Shown: piece after piece, positions 21,295 to 34,200 of the stretch
Position numbering within the stretch: position 1 is the stretch's first letter
Layout of the letters: each line of letters begins with the position of its first letter
Assembly: GCA_009602725.1 (NCBI GenBank)
Contig: WELB01000092.1
Coordinates: 295,156-359,155 of the forward strand
DNA from: Spirogloea muscicola
Lineage: Eukaryota > Streptophyta > Zygnematophyceae > Spirogloeales > Spirogloeaceae
DNA length: 64,000 bases
Direction of reading: 5' to 3'
Translations under genes and position numbers: made by a program
Notes under the pieces: generated by a model
Databases searched by the model: none
Seen by the model: the letters and a program-made list of their open reading frames with translations, nothing else
Told to the model about the DNA's origin: nothing

Positions 21295-24200
21295 TCATCC
21301 AGTATTACGCATCCCGGCGGCAATGCCATTGATGGTGATGAGGAGAGCATCCCGCAACCGAGGATTATTGTTCTCTTCTCGCAAACGCCTTAGAATTTCA
21401 ACCTGCCAGTACAAAAATGTTGCAATGTGCAGAAATTGTCATGCTCCTTTCAATTCTCTGTTACACTCTTGTGCTTGCAAAGGAATTCATATCCACGTAC
21501 AGAAGGATTTTTATGACCCCAATGTCTGCTATACTTGGATACTTTCTGTGGCCAACAACCTCACAACAACAGAGCAGCCACTTCTCATCAGTGAATGACG
21601 GCGTTGTGCAAGGACATAGGCAGGAATACCTGGAGCATATTGATCGGATTCAGGTAAGGAAGCCGACTTTCAATCAAACGACGCAGTGTTTTGTTGTTCT
21701 CTGACAGTCTATGGTGCCCACTGACCTGCAAAGACAAAGAGAGTAGTTTTGTGAGTTGCCCATATGCATGCCTATCTATCACGTCCTGGTAGAAGTCGCA
21801 TGTTGCAGCAGATGAGCAATCACTTAGATAGTCACGCCATACAACTTACCATCAGAGACATCGACCTCTATGTGAAGGCTTCATGTGCAGGTGTCAGGAG
21901 GAGGTTGGAGGTTGGAGGTTAAGGGTTGGAAAGGTCTACTAGCAACATGTGGATTGGACTTATACCTCAAGGACAGTGACCACAGTGGTCTGAAAAGCTT
22001 CTCGAAGCTGCACACCCAGGTGCTGCCTTTCTGGTGCAACCAGAACATCGTCGTAATGCTTTGCGATGGGTATGTCACTCTTGGCCAAAATCATCTCAAT
22101 AAGGTCAATGGTCGACTGGAAAAACGGCCACTCCGTGTACATTGCCTGGAGCTCCGATTTGTGGCCCTTCTCAAATGCTGTTGCGAGACCCATGCCAACT
22201 CCGAGCCAGGCGGGCAAGACAAACCTGAGATTGACAGAGCATGGCCAACCAGAGACTGTAGGACTCAGTTTATTGTCCAGCCTACGTTGTCCTCGACTTG
22301 AAAAAGGCTGTGCAGCTGAAATTACGAGCTAGCTGACCAAGAGCTGAAGCTGGCCAGTGAAGGAGCATTGAGTTGTCTATCTAGGTCCACCTGGTCTGTG
22401 TCCAGGCAAAGATCCAAGGTATGGCACGGAGCTCCCTGACACCACCACTATTCTTGCGCCGAGTAGGACGACTTCCGATGTTCAAATGACCAAGCTCAGC
22501 TTCGGGGGTTGCTTCATGGAAGTACTGCAGCAATAGGTGAGGGATCAAGCGACAAAACGAGACCCTAGTCAGCTGAACTGAATACAGCCTGGGCTAGAAG
22601 GAGATGACAGAGCCAGATGTTGTCATCTCTAGCATGCTGAGCATCTATGATCTGGAGAAGTGTTTGGAGTTCGCCAACCATGTCACAGAGTGAATTTACC
22701 TGGAGAAATTGTTCAGAGTTGAAGACTATGTCGCGGTAGTGAGAGCATGAGGATGTGGATATTTCTTCCATGATCGCTCTCCAATCAAGTGAGCGGGGCG
22801 GCACAGGAGGGTGGAGAGTGGCCAACAGCACAGCTGTTGTGTATATCTCAAGCTGCCTGACTGCCACCTGTGAAAGGAGTACAAACAAGCACTTAATCCC
22901 ACCAACATCTGGTGTCGGGAAACCCCAAGTGCTCCACACCCATTTACTTCCAGGCTACTGTCCCTGCAAGCTCGCACGATATGTCCACAATTTTTGCAAG
23001 CTTACACGGTGACTTGGATACTGTTATCTGCACCAGATCCTTGCCCACATTGACCTGCCACTTTGAGACTTGATCGTTCTGACAGAGTGCAGCTTGCGGA
23101 TGCCCTTTGATATTCCGATCACACCGCTGGAAGTATGCATCAAGCTTCTGAAGATAATTGTACCTGTGGCAACCCAAACTTGGCTTGCACCATTTCGCCC
23201 TGCTCAGTGACACGCAATGATCCCTGCACACTGCCCGGGGGCTGGCTCTGGATTGCCAAGTACGTTGGTCCTCCACCTCGGCCCACACTGCCACCCCTGC
23301 CATGGAACAGCGTGACTTTGACACCAAATTCCGTGCAAGCACTCACAATGTCTTCCTGCGCTTTGTACAACTCCCAGGCTGCTGTGAATCTGCCTGCATC
23401 CTTGCCAGAGTCTGAGTATCCTAGCATGACCTGTGAGACAGCCAGTGCTTCACAGTCAAGCATAGCAGCAAAGTCAGGCTCGTAAGCGTACTTCGTGCAA
23501 GAAATACACAGATGCCCAGAGACCACCGGTGCCATGTCTCAACTAGAACAAATGTTCAGCTCAACACAGGAGTCCACGGCTTGCTTGGCAAATTCTATGC
23601 ACCTCCTGGTGGCCTGAGTGGTTGTCCATCACGTGCTGTCTGTACCACTCGATTTTCAGGAGCTTTCTTAGAACATCCCCTGCGCCCTTAAGGTCCTTGA
23701 CTGTTTCAAAGAGGGGCACCACCCTGAGTGTCGGTCCCTCTCTTCCTGTTTCACCTCTAACAATAAGCCTCGCCTCCTTCTGAAGGAGCTCAACTGCCAG
23801 AACATCACTAGCCTGCATCAGGCTGAACACACTGTTAGCTCCGCCTTGTGGCCAACAAGCAATCTAAAGGACGACACAAATACAGATTGGGTTCGCATGT
23901 GGGTATTGAGAAAGTATTGAGATAGTGCACCTCTGAAGCCATTGAGATTACGTAGGCAGCGAGGGAGTTCGTTCCGAGCTCTGCCGCAACGCGGAAGGTG
24001 TCCAGCACCTCCCTGACAGCCGGTGAGACATCAATGGAGGGCGGCATCAACGGCCTCTTGCCTCTGAGCTCCCGTACCAAGAACTCCAACTTCACATCCT
24101 CAGTCCAACTGCTATAAGCTCCCAAGCCCACATATTCAGTCAACGCATCAAGAGCCTCCGTATGCCTTTCTGACTCCTGCAGTTGACAAACAAACGGAAC

Positions 24201-27200
24201 TGAAGCCCGATAGGAGTCTGCAAAGATCTTGGCATCAACTTCCAGCAATGAGCCACCAGCTTATGGGTCCACGAGTACCAGGAGCGGTGGTGGAGTTGGA
24301 TCACCAGAATTGGTAAGATATGCAGCATGCAACCTGAATGAAGACCTCTTCCTGTGTTGCTGCCTGGTAAATATAATTCTGGCAGCAACAAACAGCGAAC
24401 CTGTCTCAGGTCGAGCTTCATGAGAGAGAGGCCAAAAGTTGCGAGACGTCGTATCAAGTCAGTCAGTCGGCCGTCTGCGAGGATACCCGACCCACATGAG
24501 ACCTGAATATGACAGAGGAGAGGCTCAATCATGCAATAGTCACAGTCTGATGAAAGCTGCAGATGCACATGCCCACAGATATGCCTGCATGCTTGTGTAC
24601 AGCAAGAGCCTTGTGCAAGCTCTACATACACACATCTACATGGAAGCAGAAAAGGAAGTCACATTTGCAGTTTCTCCCGCTCCGGTACAGAGAGACGCTT
24701 GCACTATCAGAGACGAACTAAGCACAGCCTTCTGCAAGTCTAACTTGCTTGCAGGATCCTGTAAGAACAAGAATCCATTGGGTTCTGCATCTGGAGATAT
24801 AGTACCAGCGATCTATAGCAGAGCTCCAAGATTTCCATCAGCTGCTCCGGCTGCTGATAGTACTCATCCTCATTGTACTCGCCTTGACTGACTCCCTCCA
24901 ACAACTCCTCCATCCTCCTCCTCGTATTTACCAACTGCAATTTGACCAGGGTTCCTCGTAAGCTTGAGAGCCCACACAGCAGCCACCAAAGAGAAGGAAA
25001 ATTGGCTTGAAGTATGACTATCAGATTGTGCAGAAATAAGTTACATGGTCGAGATCAATGCTGGAGTGTAGCTAGTATCTAGCCTCCTTAACCATCCTTG
25101 TAGCCAACTTGCCCAGAACCTGTAATCTTCAAGAGGTTCCTGCGCACTGACCTTCTGTCGAACATGACCAAGTACTACGCGGTAGGGTGCAACGTCTGGT
25201 CGATCCTTGTGGGAAGGATTGAGCAGTTTATCCATGTTGGTCTTGTTCAAGTTGCTATCTGAGCCAACCTTCTTCTTGAAGCTATTTGGGGCAGACAGCT
25301 GTATGCAAGCACTGGCAAGCTGGGGTCAGTCACTTGCATCCAGCAGCAACCCTTTGCCAGCTATGGTCTGCAGCAGCCCTTGCCCGCTTCTAACTGCTGA
25401 CTACAATGAGCTGCTACACATCGTCAGAGAGGCATTGCCTGCAATTGTTGCCATATGCAAGCATGGAAAAACATGGAGTAAGAGCACCTTAAGCCCAGGT
25501 ATTATTGCGTGAGGTGCTCAGCTGGTGCCAAAAGGTCAGAGTCAAGTCTTTGACATTCGGAGGCCACTCACATTGCCAGTTGAGGTTGCACTGTTCGTGC
25601 TTGCAGTGATGGATGTCAGCGCTGCTGCTGCTATGGCTGCCATGTTGCTGACACTCGGTGCTGGGGAGGGTAGCTTCCCGGCGCTGAAATTCTCCCCTCT
25701 GGGCGTAGCTGGTCCACCTCCGAATGCAGAGTTGACCACCCGGGGGCTCCTTGGTATACCAGACAGCCCATCTTGAGTCGCAGGAACCCGCAACTTGGAA
25801 AGGCGAGGTGTACTTGTAGCTGATGCTGTCGGAGATGTGGTCCTTGAGGGGTTAGTGGATCCAGGCGCTGTAGGTGGATTCTGCAGTCTCATACCAAAGA
25901 ACAAATTGGTCAGCTGGCCGCTCTTGACGGCCAGGTGAAGTCAATCAACAAGGACTGATCAGGCAAGCATAGAGTGAGAAAGACAGACCGCATAGCTGCC
26001 CTGCATGTCAATGTCTTGCATCGGAAGATCCAAGCTTGCTGGTACTTCCATCTCCAGCCCCATGTCACTGAGATCTGCAGCACAGGCTCTGTTAAGCTGG
26101 TATCAAAGATGACAAACATGAGACTTTTCTTATAGGCCTGTAGAAATGATCAAGCAGCACCACATACGAGCTCTCGATTGATTGCATGCACTGCTTTTGA
26201 GACTGCTATATATAACGAACTCAACAGCTGTAAGGCATACAGTCATTCTCAAGGACATTAGATGTCAGTATCTCTGCTGATTACATACCAGATATTGCTG
26301 GCATGTCTGCCCCCTGTGGGAGGTGTGAGGGAAGCCCAACAGCATGACCCGCACTCTCGCTCAACTCCCGTTCACGATTCCGGTCCTTATGAGCAAACCA
26401 GCTTCCATGGAAGAACTCCTCTTCTTGGTTCTCTGCGGCGTTGCAAAAGAAAGACATTTCCAAGTAAAGTCTACACTGCCATCTGTTACAAGTCATAAGC
26501 TCAAAGCCAAATTACACAAGGGCCAGGACCTGAACGCTTGAAGCACCTTGGCCAATGGTTGCATCATGCACACTTCTGCCAAAGAAACCAGATCCTTCAG
26601 ATACCTACTCCAAAATTGCACAACTTTGTCACTGACCCCTTGCCAAGACGTCGTTGGCCACTCGTGTCATCTCCTCACTGCACTTGCTCATGCTGAGCTC
26701 GAATCTTAAGCTGTCAACCTCTCTCAGGTAGAGATCCGCAGCAATCCACTTGGCAAGGTAGCACACATCCTTGGTAACCTGCAGGGCATCACAGGCTGTC
26801 AACAAAGAATGACTTGCAATCGGTATGTCCAGGCCATGAATTCGTCGTTGTCAATAGGGAAAGTTGGTAGTCATGACCTACTGGGACGTACCTTGGCTGT
26901 GACGTTTGGATTTCCATCACGATCCCCACCCATCCAGGAGCCAAAGCGAAGGGGAGTGCATGTCAAAGGAAGTGATCTACCAGTGTGCTGAACATTAACA
27001 AACACTTATCAGCACAAGAAGAGGACATGCAGCTCACGCAGGGCATCTTCCCGCCTCCATTGCCTCAATGTATACAGGAGCACAAATGTATAAAGTTCTC
27101 CTTGTCATGGAGGCTGGCATTTTCCTCCTGAAGTGCCAACCCCGTATCACCAATGCTACGCTGCTTTTATCAAGGCAAAGTTTGTACCTTCTTTAGGGTG

Positions 27201-29291
27201 GTGCTAACCCTCCGCAGATAGTGGGGCACAGCTCTCCAGAGCGACTGCTCGACAATGTGGAGCCCTACACTAGGGATGGCAAATGCATGCGTCAAGATGA
27301 GCTATGACATGTCAAAACATGGCAATGGCTGAGTCAATTTGGCCAAAACCTCACCATCGGGCCTCCTTTCTGCTGCCTACACTCTTATCATTCTTTGCCT
27401 CGAGTAAGCTGGCAGGGTTTTGCTGTGCATGGACTATCCAGTATGGAAATATTTCTATACATTAGAGACCTAGTCACAGCACCCTTGCGAGTGTGCTTTA
27501 ACTACTAGTAACAGGTGCTTTGAAAATTTACCTCCTCGAGCCTCGTCTACAGGGGTAGGTTTGCGGCGGCGAAGCTCATCAGTTTGCCACAAAGATGTGA
27601 TCTCCCTAACCTGCCAACATTACTTCCAGCAATACATCAAAAGGGAACACCCACCTTCGCAGCAGCTCTGACCCTGTAGGTTGTGTGTGCTGGAAGATGA
27701 TTGTGGGCGGGTGTAGATGGAAAGGTTGCCGCTATTGCATTAGCAAGGGCAAGCGTGCTTGACAATGCAGGTACTTCTGATGAAGACAAACAATTATCAC
27801 TTGGCACAGACATAAGTGGGTGTACTTCAAGAAGATTTTTACCAGGTCTTCAATGAGCATCTCCCTGTCTTCGTGTGTGAGATCAGTCCTATCGTTCTTC
27901 TCCAGCAGATGCTGCAATAGAGCATACATTGATTTCCCCGGTTCAGAGAACCTGAGATGCAGGAGGAGAACAAGTGGCATCAGACTTGAGTAATCGACAA
28001 CTGATGAGCTGAGAATTCTCCAGGATTTGCACTCACAGCAATGCGGAGGTGCTTGTACTGCAGTGTGCGCCTGTTGATCTGTGTTGGGTGGGCTGTAAGC
28101 ACAATCTCCACATCCTGAAGACATACGGAAGTGTATAAGCCAATGAGGCTGCAGTCCAGCACTCTGAGTGAGCGCAGCAGGCCAGGATACGCAACTTCGG
28201 ATATGGTCTTAAACATTGCATGCTGATGACTTGCCGGGGGGTAACGAACGACGACTGCTCAGGACGACTCACAAGGAAAAGCTTAAGAAGGGCTGGTGCA
28301 GGGCCGGGGAGGTCGGAGAGTGAAAATTGCTGGCTGTGTAGAAACTTTGGAAAGACTTCTGACGTTGCTGACCTGGTTGCAGATGGCCTCAAAAACCTCG
28401 TCTGGTGAGTAGCCGGACTGGATCAACCGCTGGACGACAACGTCGCACGACTTGTCCAGCTGAGCTGACATGCGCGCCCTTCTCATCCTGCTCCCATTCC
28501 AGCTTTGTCAGAGAGCTGATAAGCCATGGATGGTCTAAGGTGGTTGGACCTGCTTGCTCATCGACCAGAATGTAGCCGCAGTAACTTGCGAAAGACAATG
28601 CAATTTTCTCCACACATAATGGTCTCAAGTGGGTCCTGTACGATCTGTGGAGAAGTATTGAGAAGGTTGACAAGAACAATCCAGTAGGTCTGCAGCACAC
28701 TGCACACCTTCTGCAGTCGAGCTACATTGACAGCTTTGCGTGGTCAAAGTCGGGATCACAGCAGCTAGGGCCCAGAGCTGCTCCAGAAAGCAAGGCTCAC
28801 TTGTGGTGCGTCTCTGCAATGCCCATGAGGTTCAGGTAGTGGCTGAAGGCCCGGGCAAGGGGCACCGCCTCCTGCAGCGTCATGTTTGCCAGCTCCTTCT
28901 CCAGCTGCCTCGACAGCCACTCGGCTGCCTCCTCCACGCCCGTCGTGCGCATGTTGCAGGCGCTCTGAAGGCACACAAGCAAGAGCTTGCGCATTTGTCA
29001 GCGGCACTGTGTCGCTGAATCTCGGCTGCTAAATCTGAGGTAGAGTGGGGCGCGAGACAAGAGGACGTAGGCTTGAGGCCTCGGAGACGTCTGACGGGCG
29101 CTCGGGCGGAGAGGCCTCCCAGCGACGGCGCGCACCTGAGCCAGCAGGCGGACGCGGTCCACCTTGGCGATGAACTCCTCCCCGACCTCCAGCTTGAGGC
29201 ACTCGTCCAGCAGCGAGCCGAGGAGCCGGCAGTCGTCGTCGAACGACTGGAACGAGATCTCCTCCGCGATGTCGTCCGTCGTGTCCGTCAT
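21295..29291 (-). CDS. PPC4: phosphoenolpyruvate carboxylase, bacterial-type (PPC4 class)
   Basis: About 20 exons over 8 kb. Exon 1 (29136-29291, 52 codons) begins [20 protein letters not shown], the hallmark N-terminus of plant and algal bacterial-type PEPC, which lacks the phosphorylatable serine of plant-type enzymes. Catalytic motifs are all present: [18 protein letters not shown] (~28100), [16 protein letters not shown] (~26930), [20 protein letters not shown] (~23420), [16 protein letters not shown] (~23290), and the C-terminus [10 protein letters not shown]-stop, with RNTG instead of QNTG. The enzyme fixes bicarbonate onto PEP to give oxaloacetate in the cytosol. In plants this class joins plant-type subunits in hetero-octameric class-2 PEPC that resists malate inhibition. 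An inserted Ser/Thr/Pro-rich, probably disordered segment (25570-25880, [20 protein letters not shown]) sits where the family has its variable linker. No break was seen, so it looks intact. Confidence 0.95.
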
Positions 29292-29446
29292 CGCGCCCGC
29301 GGCAACGGAGCACTGCCGCTCGCCGCGTGCGGAGGAAGTAGGGAGCGGAGGCGGCCAGTCCAGGGGAGGCCACGAGGCAGCAGGGCCGCGCCAGCGGCCG
29401 CCTACGGCGACGGCGGCGGCCCGGCGGCGGCGCCGTCTGCGGCGGC

Positions 29447-29841
29447 NNNNNNNNNNNNNNNNNNNNNNNNNNNNNNNNNNNNNNNNNNNNNNNNNNNNNN
29501 NNNNNNNNNNNNNNNNNNNNNNNNNNNNNNNNNNNNNNNNNNNNNNNNNNNNNNNNNNNNNNNNNNNNNNNNNNNNNNNNNNNNNNNNNNNNNNNNNNNN
29601 NNNNNNNNNNNNNNNNNNNNNNNNNNNNNNNNNNNNNNNNNNNNNNNNNNNNNNNNNNNNNNNNNNNNNNNNNNNNNNNNNNNNNNNNNNNNNNNNNNNN
29701 NNNNNNNNNNNNNNNNNNNNNNNNNNNNNNNNNNNNNNNNNNNNNNNNNNNNNNNNNNNNNNNNNNNNNNNNNNNNNNNNNNNNNNNNNNNNNNNNNNNN
29801 NNNNNNNNNNNNNNNNNNNNNNNNNNNNNNNNNNNNNNNNN
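29447..29841. other. assembly gap (395 N)
   Basis: A run of N begins after a GGC-repeat upstream of the PEPC start codon and ends inside the C-terminal codons of a LINE copy. The promoter of the PEPC gene and the 5' junction of that LINE are therefore missing. Confidence 0.98.
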
Positions 29842-30330
29842 TGGCTCGACCTGTTGGCCAGGCTTGCACGGCGCGCTGTGTCCCGCAGGCGCGGTGAGCC
29901 GGCTGGCTTCAACGCCGCTGGCTCGTGGGCTCAGGTATATCGTATGCGCTTGTCCGTCTCCCTCCAGCGGTCCATGGCCCACGCCTTGCATCTGCGTGCT
30001 GGCCGTGCTCTCGCTGCGGCCTCCGGCTTTCGTCAGGGGGATAGTTTTCCGGCAGCTGGTCTGTCGGATGTGAGGCTCCTCACTCGTAACTACTGAGTGG
30101 TCCATCCTCCCCCGTTCTGCCATAGCCTTTTCAGGCCCCGCAGTCGCTGCTTAGCTCGTATTTTGCCCCCTGCGAACCTTGTCAATTCTTTTCGGGCTGG
30201 CTTCTCACAGCCCTTGCCCCCATTGGGAGAGCCACTTCTTCTTCTTTCAGAGCCGCAGCCCCGTTTGGAAGAGGTCACTTTTTCATTGGTATCCCGTCAC
30301 CTCCCGACGACGAAGTGCTAAGTCGGCCCA
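29842..30330 (+). mobile_element. LINE 3' end, subfamily with RNY terminus
   Basis: The reading frame emerges from the gap as WLDLLARLARRAVSRRRGEP and continues through YRMRLSVSLQRSMAHALHLR to SDVRLLTRNY and a stop at 30094-30096, aligning along its whole length with the C-terminus of the ORF at 37987-40383. The UTR contains TGGTCCATCCTCCCCCGTTC, the stem-loop GGGCTG-8 nt-CAGCCC at 30194-30213, and ends near CCACTTCTTCTTT. Its reverse complement recurs at 60520-60735. Confidence 0.8.
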
Positions 30331-30379
30331 CAGTCGGGGTGGCTAGGTGCCACCCCGGGTGCAGCCTGAGGCGGCATCC

Positions 30380-30870
30380 AAGGCACGACCAGCACTGAAA
30401 GAAGCAAGCGCGGCCAAATTAACTGGTGGCTGGGAGAGGCCAGCCCAATGGAATAGTAAGAAGTGGCTCTCCCAACGAGGGCAAGGGCTGTGAGAAGCCA
30501 GCCCGAAATTAATTGACAAGGTTCGAAGGGGCCAAACTACGAGCTAAGCAGCTACTAAGGGGCCTGAAGAGGCTATGGCAGAACGGGGGAGGATGGACCT
30601 ACTCAGTACTTACGAGCCCAATGGAATGGACGAGGTCTGTCTGAAGGAGCCGGAGTGCTGAGGTACTGAGACAGCAGCAAGCGGACTCTCAGTAAGAAGA
30701 AGTGGCTCTCCCAAAGGGGGCAAGGGCTGTGAGAAGCCAGCCCGAAAAGAATTGACAAGGTTCGAAGGGGCCAAACTACGAGCTAAGCAGCGACTGCGGG
30801 GCCTAGTCAATCGATGCAAGTCTGAATAGCTAGCAGGCGGAAAGACGTCGCCGTGAAAAGCGTGAGCCGT
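30380..30870 (-). mobile_element. LINE 3' UTR modules in inverted orientation
   Basis: Two direct copies of a ~100-bp module (about 30461-30560 and 30697-30800) each contain GGGCTG-8 nt-CAGCCC, GACAAGGTTCGAAGGGGCC and ACGAGCTAAGCAGC. A remnant ORF tail lies at 30800-30860. With the block at 29842-30330 this makes a long imperfect inverted repeat 5' of the LRR gene. Confidence 0.7.
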
Positions 30871-31208
30871 GGTCGCCGAGCGGGTCGGCTAGCGGCAGCA
30901 GGTGCTTCACAGCTGTAGACGTCGTTTTCTTGCCTTCGTACTCAGACGTCAACTGATCACACTCTTCGGCATCACAGTTGACGACCGCTGCCACTTCCGA
31001 CAACTGGAAGTCTGCCCGCCGCCGCCGCCCCGCCGCGGCTCGCGGCGGGCCTCCCGCGCCCCTGCGCCGCGCCAGTCAGCTCACGGAGGCCTCCGAGGCG
31101 GCGCTGCAGCAGTCGCCGGGTTGTGGCGACGGGCCGCCCTCCTCCAGCACGCCGGCGCCGGCTCCTGTGACAGCTGCGCACCAGAAGACCAGGCAGCCCA
31201 CGGTCCTC

Positions 31209-34200
31209 ATGTCGACCAGGGACCAGTCGCTGGTGGCCCTCTGCATCGGCGTCTCCAGCAGCAGCGACGTCTGGAGGTCGGCTGGGCCCCCGTCCTGGCC
31301 AGCCCCTTGTAGCAACTGAGCCTGTAGCAACTGGTCGATATTTGCTCGCCTTCACAGCAATGCAGATGCATCGAATTCCGACAGACACGGTATCCGTTGC
31401 CTCCGCATCTTACATAGCTAGCCAACGACTAGTGATCTATATTGCAGGAGGAAGAGGCGTTCCATCGAGCGGCTGCCTTCGGAGCTGGCCGTGGACCTCT
31501 TCCATGCCCTCCTCAAGAATCGCCGCATCACCGCACCTTCCCTGGAGTATGATCATTTTTTAAACTCGTGGACAAGGATTGCTCAGATGATAATGAGACT
31601 CTTACTCAGAAGCCCTGGCGAGCCTCTTAGGTTGGCCCAGCGACACCAGTCTCAACGAAAATTTGCTACTCTATTAGCAGGTCCACGTGTGCCTCTGGTC
31701 ATAGACATTCACGTTTCGCAGAATCTGATTGATCTACCGAATTGACACCCAGTAGCTCGTTTCACCAGGCTGTTCCAGCGGGTGGTCGACAACGTGTGCC
31801 TGGCCGGGCACCCAGGCGTGGACACCACCTGGCTTGCCTACCTTGGAGGCTATTCATACATGAAAGCCCTAAGCCTCGACGGCTGCAAGGGTGTCACGAG
31901 CGCATCCCTTTGGCACCTGACTGGTACTGTGGGCAGCTGCCGTTGCAGAGGGTTTTCCTTGTCCCAAGCTGTGTAGAGAGGCTGGCTCTGGCTGTTTGCT
32001 GCTGTTCAAGTGTATCAGAACCAACTGCCTGTGCCTGCTGTTTCTCAGGCTTGCATCTGCAAATGACGTGTCCTTTGTCCTCCCATTCCTCTGCCTTAGG
32101 ACTGCCCTTGCTAGAGAAGCTGACAATCGCCCGATGCGCCAAGGTGGGGAGCAAAGCACTGGACCACATTCTGAACCTGCCAAGGCTCAATTGGCTCAGC
32201 CTAGCAGAGACCGGTGTGAAGGATGCCGCACTGCCGTCACTGGCTAGCCTGACCAGGCTCAGCCACCTCGATCTGGGAGGGCTTCCAGTCTCTGACAACA
32301 CTATCGCTTCATTTGAGGTGAGGTGCTGCTTTGATCAAAGAGTAGGTTCAAGGAGTCACAAGGGAGACAGAGAAACAGCCTGCAGACAGAGCTCAATGAC
32401 ATTACTGACTTCTCACATATGAAGCTGTTGGGTGGACCAATGGTCAATATATGTGATACATCATGAAGCAGAGGTCCAAGGAAAATCAGTGCGAGGGTGG
32501 CTGTATTGTTCAGACGCCTCATCAACATCTGCCTGAGTGCTGATATAAGTCATGGAGTAAAGACCATGCAACAATACCAGTTCTTCCAAAGTCTAAGGCC
32601 GTTGTGGTCAATCTTAAGTAGCTGATGAAATACAAGCCAACGCCCGCTAACCATGTCTGTAATTGCTGAAGATCGTCCCAACTATATGTAGCTCCATGGT
32701 TGTACTGTATGCACTTCTCTTCCTGCCTTGCTCATAGTGACTAATTGCTTTCTATGCAGGGCCTCAAGCACCTTACATCACTCACTGTTTGGGGTAGTGA
32801 TATCTCAGACTCCTCCCTTCCTTCATTCATGAGGCTGCCAAAGCTTGAATTGCTCAACCTTGCGCTGTCAAGCATTACCTGCTTCCCAGTGCTACCATCT
32901 CTGACCACTCTTCAGCTCGCTGGTTGCAAGCTTCAGAGTTTGTTTATGCACCTGGACGATCATGGAGGTATGCAAGCAATTTCTTGATTGCTGTCAAATA
33001 CAGTCTTAGCCATCAACATAGAGGTTGAGTTTTAATTAGAGAAAGGTAACAGAAGCTTGCGTGTTGAGATTTGCCTGCTAGTTCTTTCCTTGCGCTGCTT
33101 ATGATTGAACAGGTCATCACCTGATCTATCACATGCATGTCCGGTTCTAGAAGGAGCACTACCCGTCTTGCAAATCTTCCCTAATTATAATGCTGGACAA
33201 TGAGTCATAGTTAGACTTGCACAGCTCTTACTGTACTTTTGCTAGGCAATGGTCTCTTTGATATATTGTTCATGATGAAGTCATGTCCAGCCTCAGTCTT
33301 GTTTCTGAGTGACTCCTCAAACTAGTCTGCTGATCCTGTAGTGCAGCAAACTGGACTTGCCAGTTTTGTGCAGGCTGCGACAATTAAACATGCATCTGGT
33401 TTGACATTACTGCAGGATCCAGTGCAGAACGAGTTGAACAGTGCCCTAGTGTGGAATCTCGAGAACATTCCAGCTTACAGGTTCTTGGCCTTGGGGATTG
33501 TCAACTTCAGGACTTCTCCTGGTTAAAACTCACAAGAGATCTGACAAGTATAGATCTTTCAGGAAATGTTGCCTCATTCTTCATCTCTCCACTTGCACAG
33601 GTACACGTGTAGGACTCTACTTGCCTTGGATACATAAAACCAGCCTCATAACTTTGTGCAATTGATTATTTGGAAGCTTTTGCACACCTTTTCCAGGCCA
33701 GAAAGATACCTGAGCATGTAGAAATCTAATTTATTCTTGCAGGGCTTGCAGGAGCACAACCCTCTCCCAGTGACAGCCACAATGACATGAAAGAGATGCC
33801 CATCACGGCCCTAATTAAGTTGTAGACCATTGACATTTCATCTCAATGCCAGGTGGCAGCAAAGTTGAAGCGGCTCAATCTGAGCGAGACAAGTGTGACA
33901 TCAGACGACCTGAGCCTGCTCTCTGGTCATGCTCCAATTTTAGAGACACTACTACTCAGGGAATCAGCTGTTGACGACAAAGCATTTATGGTCCTGCAGA
34001 TGATGCCCTCTCTTACCAACGTGGACATGAGAGGCACTGCAGTGAAAGGTATGCTAGCATCCTTTGGCATATGCAGGATAGGACTCTCTCGGATCAAGCA
34101 ACATCACTGCTACTGTATCACTCAACCAAGGAGAACAGCATACGCTTCCACATAGCGAGCAACAGTTTCCTACTTACATGTTGCAAGAATCATGTTGCAA

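Noticed and set aside
30500-30530. GGTTCGAAGGGGCC resembling a tRNA B box in many places
   Set aside because: It is part of the LINE 3' UTR module. No acceptor stem, anticodon arm or A box lies at the right spacing, so no tRNA gene or tRNA-derived SINE is called.
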